Below are positions 1 to 11,629 of a stretch of DNA of 64,000 bases, piece after piece. Origin of the DNA: Cocos nucifera (lineage: Eukaryota > Streptophyta > Magnoliopsida > Arecales > Arecaceae); assembly GCA_006176705.1 (NCBI GenBank), contig QRFJ01000008.1:186001-250000 (forward strand). Reading direction: 5' to 3'. The notes below the pieces were generated by a model. It did no database searches. It was not told the origin of the DNA and saw only the letters and a program-made list of their open reading frames with translations. Positions within the stretch are counted from its first letter, which is position 1; each line of letters starts with the position of its first letter. The position numbers and the translations under genes are program-made.

Positions 1-3000
1 GATCAGCACGGTACTAGCATACTGTGCTGATTTCCTACATCGAATTTCAGATCAGAGTTTATAGGCTCATGTGGACGACTCCTAGAGGTCGGACCCATGT
101 GTGGCTCATGACTTCATCCTCAAGCCTGGATCAGCAAGTTAGAATGTTTAACTTACACAGGTAATAGATTTGATCTATTGATTTCATACTTGCATTAGAT
201 GTAGTGTAGATCTAGGTTGATATGATCAACCTTTTTTTCTTTTTTATTTTTTAATTTTTTATTTAATATCATATCTTGATCATATAATAGATCTGAGATC
301 TAGATATTTATATATTTATTTAAATAAATATTTAATTTATTTAAGTCTTTCACTGCCCGATCTTGAAAAAATTTTAAGATCTGCTTGTGAAATTCTAGAT
401 CTGGTTTCTTCATGAAGACCTTAGACTTAATATTTTTTTAGGAAGATTTAATTTAGGTCTCTTTAAACTTAACTTGACTTAATCATAATAATTATGACTA
501 ACCTAGTAGCATGGATTGGCTCAAATTGTTAGCCATCTCAAATCAGAGCTGGATCGACATAAATGGCTAGGTAAGTGAGATCGATGGAAGGGATGTGCCA
601 TTAACTCGATAAGAATGCATTCAGATCGAGTAGCTTCTAATTAAAAACCAATCGATCGTATCTGCTAAACTTACCTTAGATACCAAATTATCAAATCAGA
701 ACCAATATGGTTAGCCTACAATCCAAACTCGAATCGTGGAGTCAAATTAGGTCTTGATTTGATCGAGTCGCATCTCAATGTGATTCAATCTTGATCCAGA
801 CTTAATCCTATTAGGCTGGTCAAATCTAAGCTTTCTTTGATCTTACTTAACCAACTCTTGATTTGGTTTGATCAACCGCTAGACCTAATTAAGCTACCCA
901 AGCTCGAACCCAATTTTATGAATATGTCTTAGATCTAAAAATTCATAATTTTAGATCTAATTAATTTTATAATCTTAATTTTTAATTAAATTTTGGGTTT
1001 ATAAATAAAATATGTAATAGAAATCCTAAGGTTTTAGAATCTAAAATTTTATAAAAAAATAAATTCTGATTTTTTATTAAGGACGAACACGCAGCACCCC
1101 TACACGTCATAAGAACATCCCATCGAATGAAAGAAGATGGTCTCTAAATCCTACTTTATTCTTATAATCGGACGGTCATGGGAAACTCCTTAATCAGAAA
1201 TATAATTTTTTACTATAAAACTAGTTAGATCATATATCACCTATAAAAGATCTAACTAATATATGTCTTTGCATACATCTTATGTATCATCAATATGCAT
1301 ACTTTCATATCTGAAACATCACATATTAAATCTGAAAAATAAAATTTAAAATTTGATCATATTAAAATTAAAACTATTCTAGATATCTTATAGAACTATT
1401 CTATGACTAGTCTAAGCATGCATCTTTCATATCTCATATGAATAAATCAAAAATTTAAAACTTTATTTTCTATTTTTAGATCTAATTACAATAATTATAA
1501 CATCAAAAAAATAAAAATTAAATAGATCTAAAATCATGTATAATCAAATTAAATATGATCATACTAGACTATACATAGAACTATTCTATACCTAGTCTAG
1601 TTATGCATCTCATACATATTAGATCTAAATTATTTAATTTTTATTTTTTTAATTTTAGATCTAATCATATCTGATGTGATATCTAATATTTTTTAATATT
1701 AGATCATAAATAAAAATAAAATAAGATCTAAGGTAGATCTGAAGAACTGCTAATGCAGTTCTGATACTAGTTGAAGAAAAAATACTGTTTTCCACCGTAG
1801 GATTGTGCAAATCTGAGGAGGATTTTTTTAAAAATTTCTAAATAATCTTATTAGATCTAAGAGTTATCAGATCTAATCATGATGATCTAATATTAAAAAT
1901 TAAAAATTAATTAGATTTAATTTAAAGTATCTGATTGGATAATCTAATTATCCTACAATGATCTCGTTAATTCCTGAGGTTCTGGAAGGAGCCACGCATG
2001 CGTCTAACTTCTATCGATATCCACTTGGGCAGAATTTAAACGTCTTCTCCTCATGAACCTTTTCTCCAAAAATCAGATCTGGATCTGATTTGAAGAACCT
2101 TCAAAACTATTTCTGAAGGCAGTCCGTCCGTCACACGAACACCATCGCATAGATCCTGAATATTGTGCCAAAAACCTTGGACCTTCTTCTCAGATTTGTG
2201 CCTGACCTTTTAGGCTTGTAGAAGAAAAGAAGAGAGAGGATAGAAGGGGCATGGAATATCAGGGATGGTAGACTTTGGGCATGAAAAATTATTTCTTACG
2301 TTGAATGCACTTTGACATGAGAAAGGCTTTTATGTCCAACGCCTACTTAGAGTCCTTTTTGACCAAAATAACTTATTTTATCATTAGAACTCTAGAACTT
2401 ATTCTCCACATAAAACCATCATATCTCATTTATTTTTTTTCATAAAAAATGATTCAAAAAGGTGTTGACATGAGTAGATAAGGAAGAGTCCACTGCGCCT
2501 AGGACTCTTCCCTCAAGAGTTTGATCCAAGTCAAACTCTATCATAACTCAGTCTAGACACCTCCAAAAATCATGAAATTTAGTACACCCAATGCATAACT
2601 CGTGCTCTATCACATATCTAAAAATCAGATCAAATAATTTCTAGAGAATTTTCTAGAAGCATCTGATCAAATGACCCTCAATTCTCTTAAATAAGTCAAC
2701 TTTTGATCCTAATCCAATTTAATTATGAATGGATTTAATTTCTATAATTAATCTAATCTGAACTTATTTTAGTCAAACGAAAATAAATCCATTCTAAATA
2801 CAAGAATGAGTCAAATTAAATTTGACTCGATTATGATGAATCAGAAAGATTTTAGAAAGAGAAAGTCAGGCTCAATCATGTGCTAGCACGATTATCTTGA
2901 ACTTGATTGGATCTAATCCAAATTAATCAAACTGGCTTAGCTCAATTGATGACATCCAAACCCAAATCCTTATTTGTATGATCCAGTTAGGTTCAATTCT

Positions 3001-4018
3001 GTATGGTAATAAGATATGTCGCGATCTCCATCATCGACATCATCAAAATATCTTTCGATGGATCAGAACTTTTCTAATTCATACAATTAAAATGATTGAT
3101 CATCAAAATCATCCTAATTGCTCCCAAAATTTACCAATAACATTTAGCAGTATATGGTGGCAATCCATCAGAACCGAAAGCGAATCTCTTGGTATAGTTA
3201 TCTGTGTGATTGGATTCTTCTATCTTGAGTCCTGATCGGATTAGGGTTAAGGTGAACTCGTCAAACCTAATATCCATCATATGAATTAATCATTCGATTC
3301 GAGTCTAATGTGAAATCCTAATAAAAACTCTTTCTATCATCTTCACTGTGCCATGGTCATGAGCTTATGGACTCAATCTCATGATTATCATAGAGCTACT
3401 CCTCATCTACCGAGGTAGATAGATCCCTTATTGGTATAATCTAATTTCTATAATGAATATTCTATAGCCAACATACACCTCAGAATTTCAAATGACTAGG
3501 AGATCGAGTTATGGTGTAGTCAAACTATAACACCCTCAAGATGAACTACTAATGCACCTCAGGTTAAAGAATCAGACACACCACTGCAGCATCAAGTCAG
3601 TCATCGATAAGAAGGTAGACTTTCTTATGACTACTCGAGGTGGTCACGCTTAGTGCCCTCATTCTCTAACGAGTACCTATACTCTCACTCCGGTGTCTCC
3701 ATATCATACACTCAAGATACGTCTATCCTAAGAAAGCGATCGTACACTAATCTTTTGGATAGATCACCATCCTCGTAATGATCCTACGGTCGAAAGCAGT
3801 TTATGAGTTAATTATAAAAATTCATATCTTAAATTTTTAACTATTGAAAATATGAATTATCATTATCATTAACTTAAAGGATGTATCACAGACACTTTTA
3901 AATATATACTATGATAAAAAGTAATATATTTATTAATTTATAGTTAAAATTATAAAATTATCCTTAGAAGTATATTACAAGTGACAGTCAATCTGATTTC
4001 TAGGGCATACATCTAACA
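1..4018 (-). mobile_element. Non-coding LTR-retrotransposon block, minus orientation, right edge at 4018
   Basis: No coding region of a known family is visible on either strand; the only open frames are short and unlike any protein. Read on the minus strand from 4018, the block starts TGTTAGATGTATGCCCTAG, an LTR-like beginning (TGTTA) that resembles LTR starts I remember from plant copia-type elements. The base after it, 4019, continues an unrelated pol frame without a gap, so 4018/4019 behaves as an insertion boundary. The left end lies outside the window, so a single long LTR, a solo LTR and a gene-less (LARD-like) element cannot be told apart. A tRNA-Met type primer site was looked for and not found. 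The family name is uncertain; the boundary is the well supported part. Confidence 0.5.
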
Positions 4019-5086
4019 ACTAACTACGCACTTCATGAAATACACGAAAGAAACTATGGAAATCATTTGAGGGGCAAGTCTCTTGCCTATAAGATTCTTC
4101 GACAATGATATTATTAGCCAACAATTCAGAAAGATGCGATCAAATTCATCCAAAAATATGAGCCATGCCAAAGATACGCAAATATCCAATGCCAGCCAGC
4201 AACACAACTAACATCGATCATAGTACCATGGTCATTTGCACAATGAGGGATTAACATACTTGGTCCTTTTCCTCCATCATCTGGTCAGAAAAAATTTTTG
4301 GTTGTCGCCGTCGATTATTTCACGACATAAGTAGAAGCTAAATCTTTGGCACAAATTATGAAAAATAAAATAAAAGATTTTATTCAAAAATTTATCATCT
4401 ATAGATTCAGACTTTCACATATGATCATAACCGATAATGATCGATAATTCGATAATCAAAATTTTAATGACTTCTGCACGACGTACCACATCACGCACAA
4501 ACTAACATTCATCGATCATCCACAGTCAAATGGAGAAGCAGAAGTTATGAATCAAATAATTCTCCATGATTTGAAAATCCGACTCAATAAGACCAAAGAT
4601 CTCTATGTGGAAGAATTACCTTCGGTATTATGGGCATACCGAACCACTCCACGAGTCTCGACGGACGAATCTTCCTTTAACCTATCGTACGGGATTGAAG
4701 CAATGATACATGTGGAAGTCGGACTACCATCAATGAGAGTGAAAAAGTATGATGAATCAAGTAATTCAGATCGTCGAAGGGCTGACATATATCTGCTACC
4801 TAAAGTTTGGCAATAGGCACAACTCAGAATGGCTGCTTACCAACAGCAAGTCGCAAGATACTACAATAAAAGAGTTAAATTGAAAGAGATTCATCCGAAA
4901 GACTTAGTCTTACGAAAGGCAGAAGTTTCTAAGCCGTTGGACCAAGGAAAGCTATCCCCAAACTAGGAAAGGCCCTACCGGATGATAGAAACCCTTCAAC
5001 CACGAGCATATCGACTCAAAATACTTGATGAAGTTAAAATCTTCCAAACGTGGAATGCAGATAATCTTAAAATATACTATCAATGA
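4019..5086 (+). pseudogene. Ty3/gypsy (Tat-like) pol remnant: RNase H/integrase junction and integrase
   Basis: One reading frame runs from 4019 to a terminal stop at 5084-5086 with no frameshift. It carries the N-terminal integrase zinc region (around NYALHEIHE ... CQRYANIQ), the rve core (ILGPFPP, VAVDYFT, IITDN, HPQSNGEAEV) and the C-terminal segment ending NADNLKIYYQ. The second catalytic Asp (4433-4435) and the Glu (4541-4543) keep the 35-residue spacing of the D,D35E family. The first Asp, expected before ILGPF, is Asn (AAC, 4253-4255). Seven premature stops lie at 4106, 4115, 4244, 4328, 4445, 4814 and 4964; most replace conserved Trp, Gln or Gly codons. The enzyme would have joined element DNA to the chromosome, but this copy is dead. 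RT and protease are cut off by the block ending at 4018. Confidence 0.85.
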
Positions 5087-6036
5087 GAATAGCTCCATGT
5101 ACTTTGAATAAATATAAAGAGCGAAATTTTTATGAAGGCTTCTGCAAAGATGTTTCCCTCATAATCAATGATCGATTGACCGACGTATTGGTCGATTGAA
5201 AATCGAATGAATTGACCGAATGAGAATCAGCACAAACTTAAAAGCAATGAAGAAAAATTCGATCAATTATCTATCGATCAAATAATATAACCGACGGACT
5301 ATCGGCATTCTTTCGTTCAGCAAAGTTCCACAACTTATCAATAAAGGATGATCGACGATCGATGTTTTAACAACCTCCAATTGGATATCTCAAACCGACC
5401 ACGTGATCGGCTTCCTATGGCTAAACTGCCGACTGGTTGACCAATAAATGATGCCAATGCATAACTTCCTTACAAATGATGAAGAAAGAAAATCAACAAA
5501 CTTTTAGTTGTGAACTAGTTGGTTTGCCCCGGCTAGTAAAAAATACAATCATAACCGATTTGGCCATGGTCGAATCGAAGGACGTTTGGCTCACACCCGA
5601 TCGTTATGCACTTCTACAAATTGATCAAGTATCGGATGATAAAAAATCAACCAAAGATCGGTTTATACTCGATCATCAAACACTTCGATTCAATATGAGT
5701 TGGTAAAAAATCAACTAAAAGTCGATTAAAAACTGACTTAGGGTTGGCTTGTCCCCGACCTATGAGTATCTCAATGATTGACTAAGTATTGGCTAGTTAA
5801 AAAATCTGACTCTAAGTCGGTTTAAAAGCTAGCCGATGGTTTGTTAAATAAAATCGATAGAAGAATGGCTAACAATCACTCAATCAAAGTATTTGCAGTT
5901 ATGATGGAAGATAAATTGGCACAACAAAAGACAAATGCAAACAAAGCTTTCGTACTGTAAAAGAGAAGTTACAAAATGAACTGTTGGTCCTTACAAAATT
6001 TGAACTATCGATTTCAAAAGAAAGCAAAATATAAAT
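5087..6036. other. Spacer between pol and the antisense gene of the Tat-like element
   Basis: No gene recognised. The stretch is rich in short words built from TCGAT, CGATCGA and CCGAC, giving it a different look from the AT-rich host DNA and matching the region at 8560-9230. A 76-codon open frame at 5476-5706 has no family features. It is most likely non-coding internal sequence of the retrotransposon. Confidence 0.4.
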
Positions 6037-8379
6037 CTACTCGACGATCGGCTGCTCCGAAGGTTGATCGGGAATGGTCACAACTTCGATCATCGATGTA
6101 GTGTCCATCGGCAGAATGAGTTCGATCGTAGTAGTTCCTTGACCCTCCAATGGAGCTTGAGCAGCCGACGAGGGAGCAGAACCTATCAGTGCAGAAGGAC
6201 CCGATGTACCTTCGATCGAAGCCATGGGAGCTGTGGGAATAGCTGACTCAGTTGGAATAAAGGCAGTGGTGAGGGCACCATCATCCGTCAGGCCTGCGGG
6301 TGATCCATCGTCGCCTCCCTCTTCCTTTTCTTCAATGCCTGGGACGACGATGCTATTGAGGTCAAAGTCAGGAAAGAGCTGTTGAACAGCATCCCGACCA
6401 TCACCGAACCTGATCCAATAGAAAGCTTCACTTCCTTGAAGGATCAAGATTTTCAAGTCGGACAAGGCCTTGAATTTCTCGACGTCCATCTCTTTCGCCC
6501 GATCGAGATCCTACCACAGAACTTGGATCTCCATCTTGGCCGAAGATGCCTCTTCATCGACAGACTATCATTTTCGATGATAATCCTCCTCCTCTTTGGC
6601 CCAATTGTCATGGTCCTTTCTCAATTTCTCCACCGCGTGTTTCTTCTTTTTAACACGGCTTTTTTGGACCTTCACCTCCTCTTAAGCTGATTTAAAATTA
6701 GACAGAGTTGACTCAAGTTCGGACCTGGCCGATTCAAGCTTGACCCTGAGATGGAAGACTTCCTCGGACAGAGTGTTCTCTCGAGCGACGACATCCCTTT
6801 CAAACTGCTCCAACCGACGGACTGTCAAATCACATTCAGCGTTTGCGGTCGATATAGAGTCAGAACATGCATACCGAAGAGCAGCCATTTTACGACAGGC
6901 CGACTCAAGTTCGACCATATCGTAAGCCCACTATTCAAAGAAAATAAAATGAATTAGTCAAAAAAAAGGAGGAGAGACAAAATGGATGGTCGACTTACCC
7001 TAATGAAAGTCAGATAGTATAAGCCGAACAATTCGGCCAAAGTCCGACTCCTCCTAGACTCCCGATCAGTCGGAAGAAGAATGGCATAGACCAAATTCCT
7101 CATCAACTGAGGGTCAGAAAGTGCTGACCCACCTTCTGGGACCCGAACGTCGATTCGTCCAGAATCCATATATCCTCGGCTGGAAGCATCACTTTTAATT
7201 GGTGCAGAAGAAACTGGCACCTTTCCTTTTCTTTTGGCAGGCGACTGCTCGAGAGGTGCCGACATCCACTCGAGTGTGGATGGAGATGATAAATGCCCCC
7301 AATGAACTAGAGTTGATCACAGGACAGGCGCAGTAACGGTCGGTTGAGCTCCCGACATAGGAGCGACAGTCGGTGCGTCGATGATGATGACATCCTCCTC
7401 CGACCGCATGACGGTTGGAGGGGCTTCAGAAGATGCAGTGGCCACCGGAGCAAGTAGAGCGATGATGAGAGGCACTACCGGTGGAACATCAGCAAAATCA
7501 GGGATGATCGAAGGGCCAGCTGTCCGACTCTTCTTTGGTACGTGTGATGAATCGACATCGAGTGTTACTCTCTTTTAAGTAACAAATTGGCGAACTTCCT
7601 CCACAAAAATCCCGACAAGAAGATGTATCCCTACAAAGCAAAAAAGTTAGATCAATATCGAAAATCAATTAAAAGACAGAAAAGATAAAATTGCAGATAC
7701 TACATATACCTACGGACGGTACCAGACCAAGTTCGGCATCGTACGGAGACTCTTCGATAATCAGCTTCTTCTGCGGGAGAATCCTCATATCCTTCAGTCG
7801 AAGAAAATCCTCTCGATTGACTGGATCCATCCGACTATTCTCATTCGAAAGGATATTTGGCTCTCCCCACACTAATGGAAAGCCCCAGGAAGAAAGAGAA
7901 GAAATAAAGAAAAATTGGGTCTTCCAATCATGGATGGACGATGGAAGATCAGTGATGAAAGAAAGCCCATTCCTCGAAATAAAATACCACCATCCATCGG
8001 TTTTCGGATGGGATCGAAGGGCAAAGAAAGGTCTGAACAAAGAAAGTCGAGGAATTATCGGAATTAATCGACACAACAAAGCAAAAGAAACCAAAAGCCG
8101 AATGGAGTTCAGTGCTAGCTGGGCCGAACAAACCCTATAATAGTCAAAAATATTTCATAGAAACTCCAGAATGGGGAACCTAAGGTCCGACCAAAGATTT
8201 TCTAAATAAAAGGCTATAAAACCCAACGAAGGCGAGTTCACCCGACCGTCGAGATCGAAAGCCAATAATCGAAAGTCCTCCGGGATCTGATACTGATCCC
8301 GAAGTCGCTCTACAGTCGATGTTGTCAGTATGAAAGCTTTGGCTGTCGGACCTTACGATGGGCTACCATGATCAGCCAT
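6037..8379 (-). pseudogene. Antisense extra gene of a Tat-like retrotransposon (gypsy-type 'Transposase_28'-like), spliced, decayed
   Basis: Minus strand, starting ATG at 8379. Exon A (8379-7714) encodes a region like Pfam PF04195, 'putative gypsy type transposon' (RLRDQYQIPEDFRLL; LRFPILEFL; DWKTQFFFIS). It ends at donor GTAGGT. Exon B starts near 7632 after TTTGTAG and ends at 6999 before donor GTAAGT. Exon C starts at 6930 after GAATAG, giving a 68-bp intron that keeps phase 0 exactly. Exon C encodes a charged coiled coil (ELESACRKMAALR; VRRLEQFERDVVARE) and a tail beginning MDVEKFKALSD, all in one frame to 6037. Premature stops occur in exons A, B and C, so it is not functional. It lies between integrase and 3' LTR on the opposite strand, where extra ORFs are known in the Tat lineage. 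Its role there is unknown to me. Confidence 0.65.
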
Positions 8380-8829
8380 GCTTACAACTCAACAAAATAA
8401 ATAGAAAAAAGCAAAAAAATGTTAAGGAAAAAAGTTTGAACCTCGAACCTGAGAACTAAAAGACGAAAGAACAATCAGAATTTCTAAAAGTTACTGTTGT
8501 TGAAAGCGATAGAAGAAAAACCTTTGGAAGGATCCAATATATATAGGACCCACCGACGGTCGAGATGCACAGAAGCCTCACCAGATGCTAACATGTGTCA
8601 GTCGGTGATCGACCGAACGTCAAATCCCTCAAGTCCTAAGACTGCTGATGGCGTCCATTAAGACGACCATTGAGACCCCCGAAGAGTCAAATAATAAATT
8701 TATTGAAGATCGTGGTGATCATTAATGATAGACGGCAGAACAAAATTCAAAGTGACGTCACGGGTTAACCCCCTATGTTCGATGCATTAAGACAAAATAT
8801 CAAATCATCGCACCAGACTTGAGCGTGGG

Positions 8830-9582
8830 GGCAACCGTTGGAAGATGTTATTCCGCCACTCAACTCACCAGCATTGTGGCCAACTGATTATCGATTTTCG
8901 ACGGACATCTATCGATACAACGATGAAAATGCCGATGCATTACCATCCGATGGGCATGCAGTTCAATAAAATCAACTAATCATCGATCAGAAATTATTTG
9001 GACAGCTGTCAATTGCCCTTCCTCGAGCCATTTGACCGACCATTATTTGGTCTCAAGTCTTCTGACCGACCGACGATCCATCGGCAGAGAGTCAACTAGC
9101 CAACCGATCGATAATCGATCGGTCCTAATTAACTGACTGATAGCCGATTGGCACAGAATCAGCCAACTGATCGATGATCGATCGATCCTAAATCAGTCGA
9201 CTAACTGACGGAAGCTCTCCAAACAATCCATCAGGCTCCCAATTGATTCTACAAAACTACCCTTGAGAAGATAGGGCAATAATAATTAGTGGATAATTTT
9301 AATCATTTACCCACGATCATACTATACCGAAAAAAGAGAGACTCATGTGCTCAGCGGTTATTACTCCAACATTTATAAAAGGAAAGTAACATAGTCAATT
9401 TAAGAAATCTAATCTTTTTTAGAGCAACTTCTGCCATTTTGCTATCTGATTTCTGTTCGACTAATCTACTTTACTAATTTAAGCATCGGAGGGTTTCATC
9501 GGAGCCAATTTCGATCAGTGCAAATTTATCTTATAGATTTTTCGATATTCAATCACAGGCATAGATGGATTGACCGCAATAG
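8830..9582 (+). repeat. Probable 3' LTR of the Tat-like element
   Basis: A G-rich tract (gagcgtggggg, about 8821-8831) that could be the polypurine tract precedes a stretch with LTR features. These are a TATA-like box TATAAAAG at 9374-9381 and a downstream segment (gcatcggagggtttcatcgg) resembling the R/U5 region of other plant gypsy LTRs. The exact ends are not fixed: the start may be TGTTATTCC at 8846 and the end is near 9582-9594. The 5' partner LTR is outside the window. Within it, about 9080-9190 holds two imperfect copies of a roughly 60-bp unit. Confidence 0.45.
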
Positions 9583-10540
9583 TTAATATTGTTCAAAAAA
9601 AATTTGACGCATTCTATCTTTAGTAGTTTTTTTTTTTTTTTTTCCTTCATAGGATACAGACAGATGCTTCTTTTAGTGATCCAAACTCATAATTTCTATA
9701 GAATTTTAGATCCAGTCGTCTAAACGGACCCTAATTATTTAAATTAGGATATTTTGTGTGTTACGGTGAAATAGCTGTTGTTTCGTAGTTGCAGATTTAA
9801 TGCCGCTCACCTGTCAAAGTTTGGATTTAAAAAATCAGCCTACCAACTTTTTCAGCAGCAGATGTTTGGCCCAAGGTTATGCCGTGCGTTTTTTTCTCTT
9901 CAAAGTGATGATAGAGACAACACCCATATTCAATTTCATTTCCTCAAAATGAGGAAACTAACAGGAAACAACCTTCCTGCGTATCGTACAGATTTTTTAA
10001 ATCACGAAGGTAGGTAGGAGGATCACCAAACCAAGCTAGGCACATGCCCTGTTTTTAAATCTTCCCAACGCCACTCAAACTCTTTTGACTCGATTTTCTA
10101 AAATTTTTATATTCTTATTTTTTTATATTTATATTGTTCTTTCTGAACTATGCTCCTAAGGTTAAGTTAGCCGACTTCCCAACATTAAGTTAGCTGACTG
10201 ACGATGAAATATATTCTTTTGATGTTATTTTATTATCTTTTAAATATTTCCGCTCTGATGACATAATCTTGGATGAGAAAAAAAATAAAGTGAACAAGAA
10301 AAATTGGTTAAGAACATTTTTACCTTCTAGCAATCTAGCAGGAAATTACTCCATAAATAAAGGTTATTTGGCACTTGAATTATTTTTTGATAAAATAATA
10401 TTTCTAAAATCTATATTTTTTTACATATTTCACTTCAAGAAGTTTAACTTATAAAAAAGTATATTTTGTTAAATAAAAAGTATTTTTTATTAAATATTTT
10501 TATATATATTTTTGAATTATAAATTCATGAAAGAATAATA
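9583..10540. other. AT-rich intergenic DNA between two retrotransposons
   Basis: No gene, RNA or transposon domain recognised. There is a T-rich run near 9628-9645. Open frames at 9778-10017 and 10269-10454 have no family features and AT-biased composition. The right part (about 10,350-10,540) is continuous with 16,295 onward if the intervening LTR element is removed, so it is the pre-insertion site. Confidence 0.4.
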
Positions 10541-10545
10541 TCTGG
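10541..10545. repeat. Target-site duplication, left copy (TCTGG)
   Basis: The five bases TCTGG lie directly before the TGTTG start of the 5' LTR and are repeated exactly after the CAACA end of the 3' LTR at 16,290-16,294. Five bases is the usual duplication for Ty3/gypsy integration. Confidence 0.9.
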
Positions 10546-11512
10546 TGTTGGGATGAATCCCGCTCCTGCCGAAGTCCAGTTCGGTGCTCAGCTTAACGCA
10601 ACTGGTAGCCACGGAAGAGCTTCAGCAGTCGGATCTTAGCCGAATTTTCTCCAAGCTTCCTCTTCGGCCGGATTTCTAAAGAAGCCGAACTCTTGCAATC
10701 GGTCGAACTGCTCTACGGTCGAGCTCCTTCGGACTCCCAACGCCCGAGCTCCTTTGGACTCCCAGCGGTCAGACTTTAGCCGAACTCCTTTAATCAGCCG
10801 AGCTCTTTCGGACTTTCAACAGTCGGGCCTTAGCCGAACTCCTTCAACCGATCAAGCTCTCCAGCGGTCGAGCTTCAGTCGGACTCCCGCGAGAGCCGAG
10901 CTCTCTCCGCACTCCTCCGGCTGAACTCTTTCCTAGCTTCCCTCAGTCGAACTCCTTTAGGGATCCGAATTCCTCTGGAATGAATACATACCGAAGTCCA
11001 CCGATCAATGCCCGCTTTTTTAGAGCCACGGCTATCAAATCTGGATGAACTGTCGCCATCAGTCTGCCACAAGCAACATGATCGGACGACATGACCACCA
11101 CTACTGATGTAGCACTCTCTCCGTAATCAGTCCCATCGGCCCATGATCCATCAGCATGACTGCCACTATCCGCCTGACGATGCCTTTCTCTTCGTACCGA
11201 ACTTCATGCGGTCCCGAGCGGCCCACGATCGAACGATATGGCCATCACCATCAATCAAACTCTGCCTATAAAAGGACCCTTCAGATATGCTAACTCTAAT
11301 CTCTGAGCTCTAAGCTTTAAATCCTAAGCTCCGTGGAACTCATTTTCGAGCACTCCATTTTTGTTTGCCAGAGCTGACTTGATCGTCGGAGGGTCCTGCC
11401 GGAGCCACCCCCCATCGGCTCCGGACGGAACTTTATTTTGTAGGTCCTCGACGGTGATCTCGTCCACCTCCGCTCTAGCAACCTCCGACGATGACCAGTT
11501 TCTGCGTCAACA
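10546..11512 (+). repeat. 5' LTR of the gag-only element
   Basis: 967 bp, from TGTTGGGATGAATCCCGC to CTGCGTCAACA, with terminal inverted repeats TGTTG/CAACA. It aligns along its whole length with 15,330-16,289. The U3 part carries several imperfect repeats of a motif like gagctccttcggactccca, a possible repeated promoter element. A TATA box TATAAAAG is at 11,267-11,274, followed by a conserved region (aactctaatctctgagctct) that probably contains the transcript start. Confidence 0.88.
11267..11274 (+). promoter_or_regulatory. TATA box of the 5' LTR
   Basis: TATAAAAG, conserved at the matching place in the 3' LTR (16,043-16,050). It lies about 240 bp before the LTR end, a usual place for an LTR promoter. 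Confidence 0.55.
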
Positions 11513-11531
11513 GATTGACGCTAAAGAAAGG
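11513..11531 (+). other. Possible primer-binding site
   Basis: The bases gattgacgctaaagaaagg directly follow the 5' LTR. The placement is right for a tRNA primer site and the run resembles TTGGCGCTAGA-type sites of plant gypsy elements with one or two changes. I cannot name the tRNA. Confidence 0.3.
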
Positions 11532-11629
11532 GCTTGAACCTCCGAGATTTTCTTCTTCTTAAAGGAATGCTCGACGACGATTTTTCTCTTCCCTCTCCGG
11601 AGATCTCTTTTTTCTTTTTCGAAGAGAAA

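Noticed and set aside
2978..3235. Open frame of 85 codons in the left LTR-type block
   Set aside because: Composition is that of the surrounding non-coding DNA and no protein family is visible.
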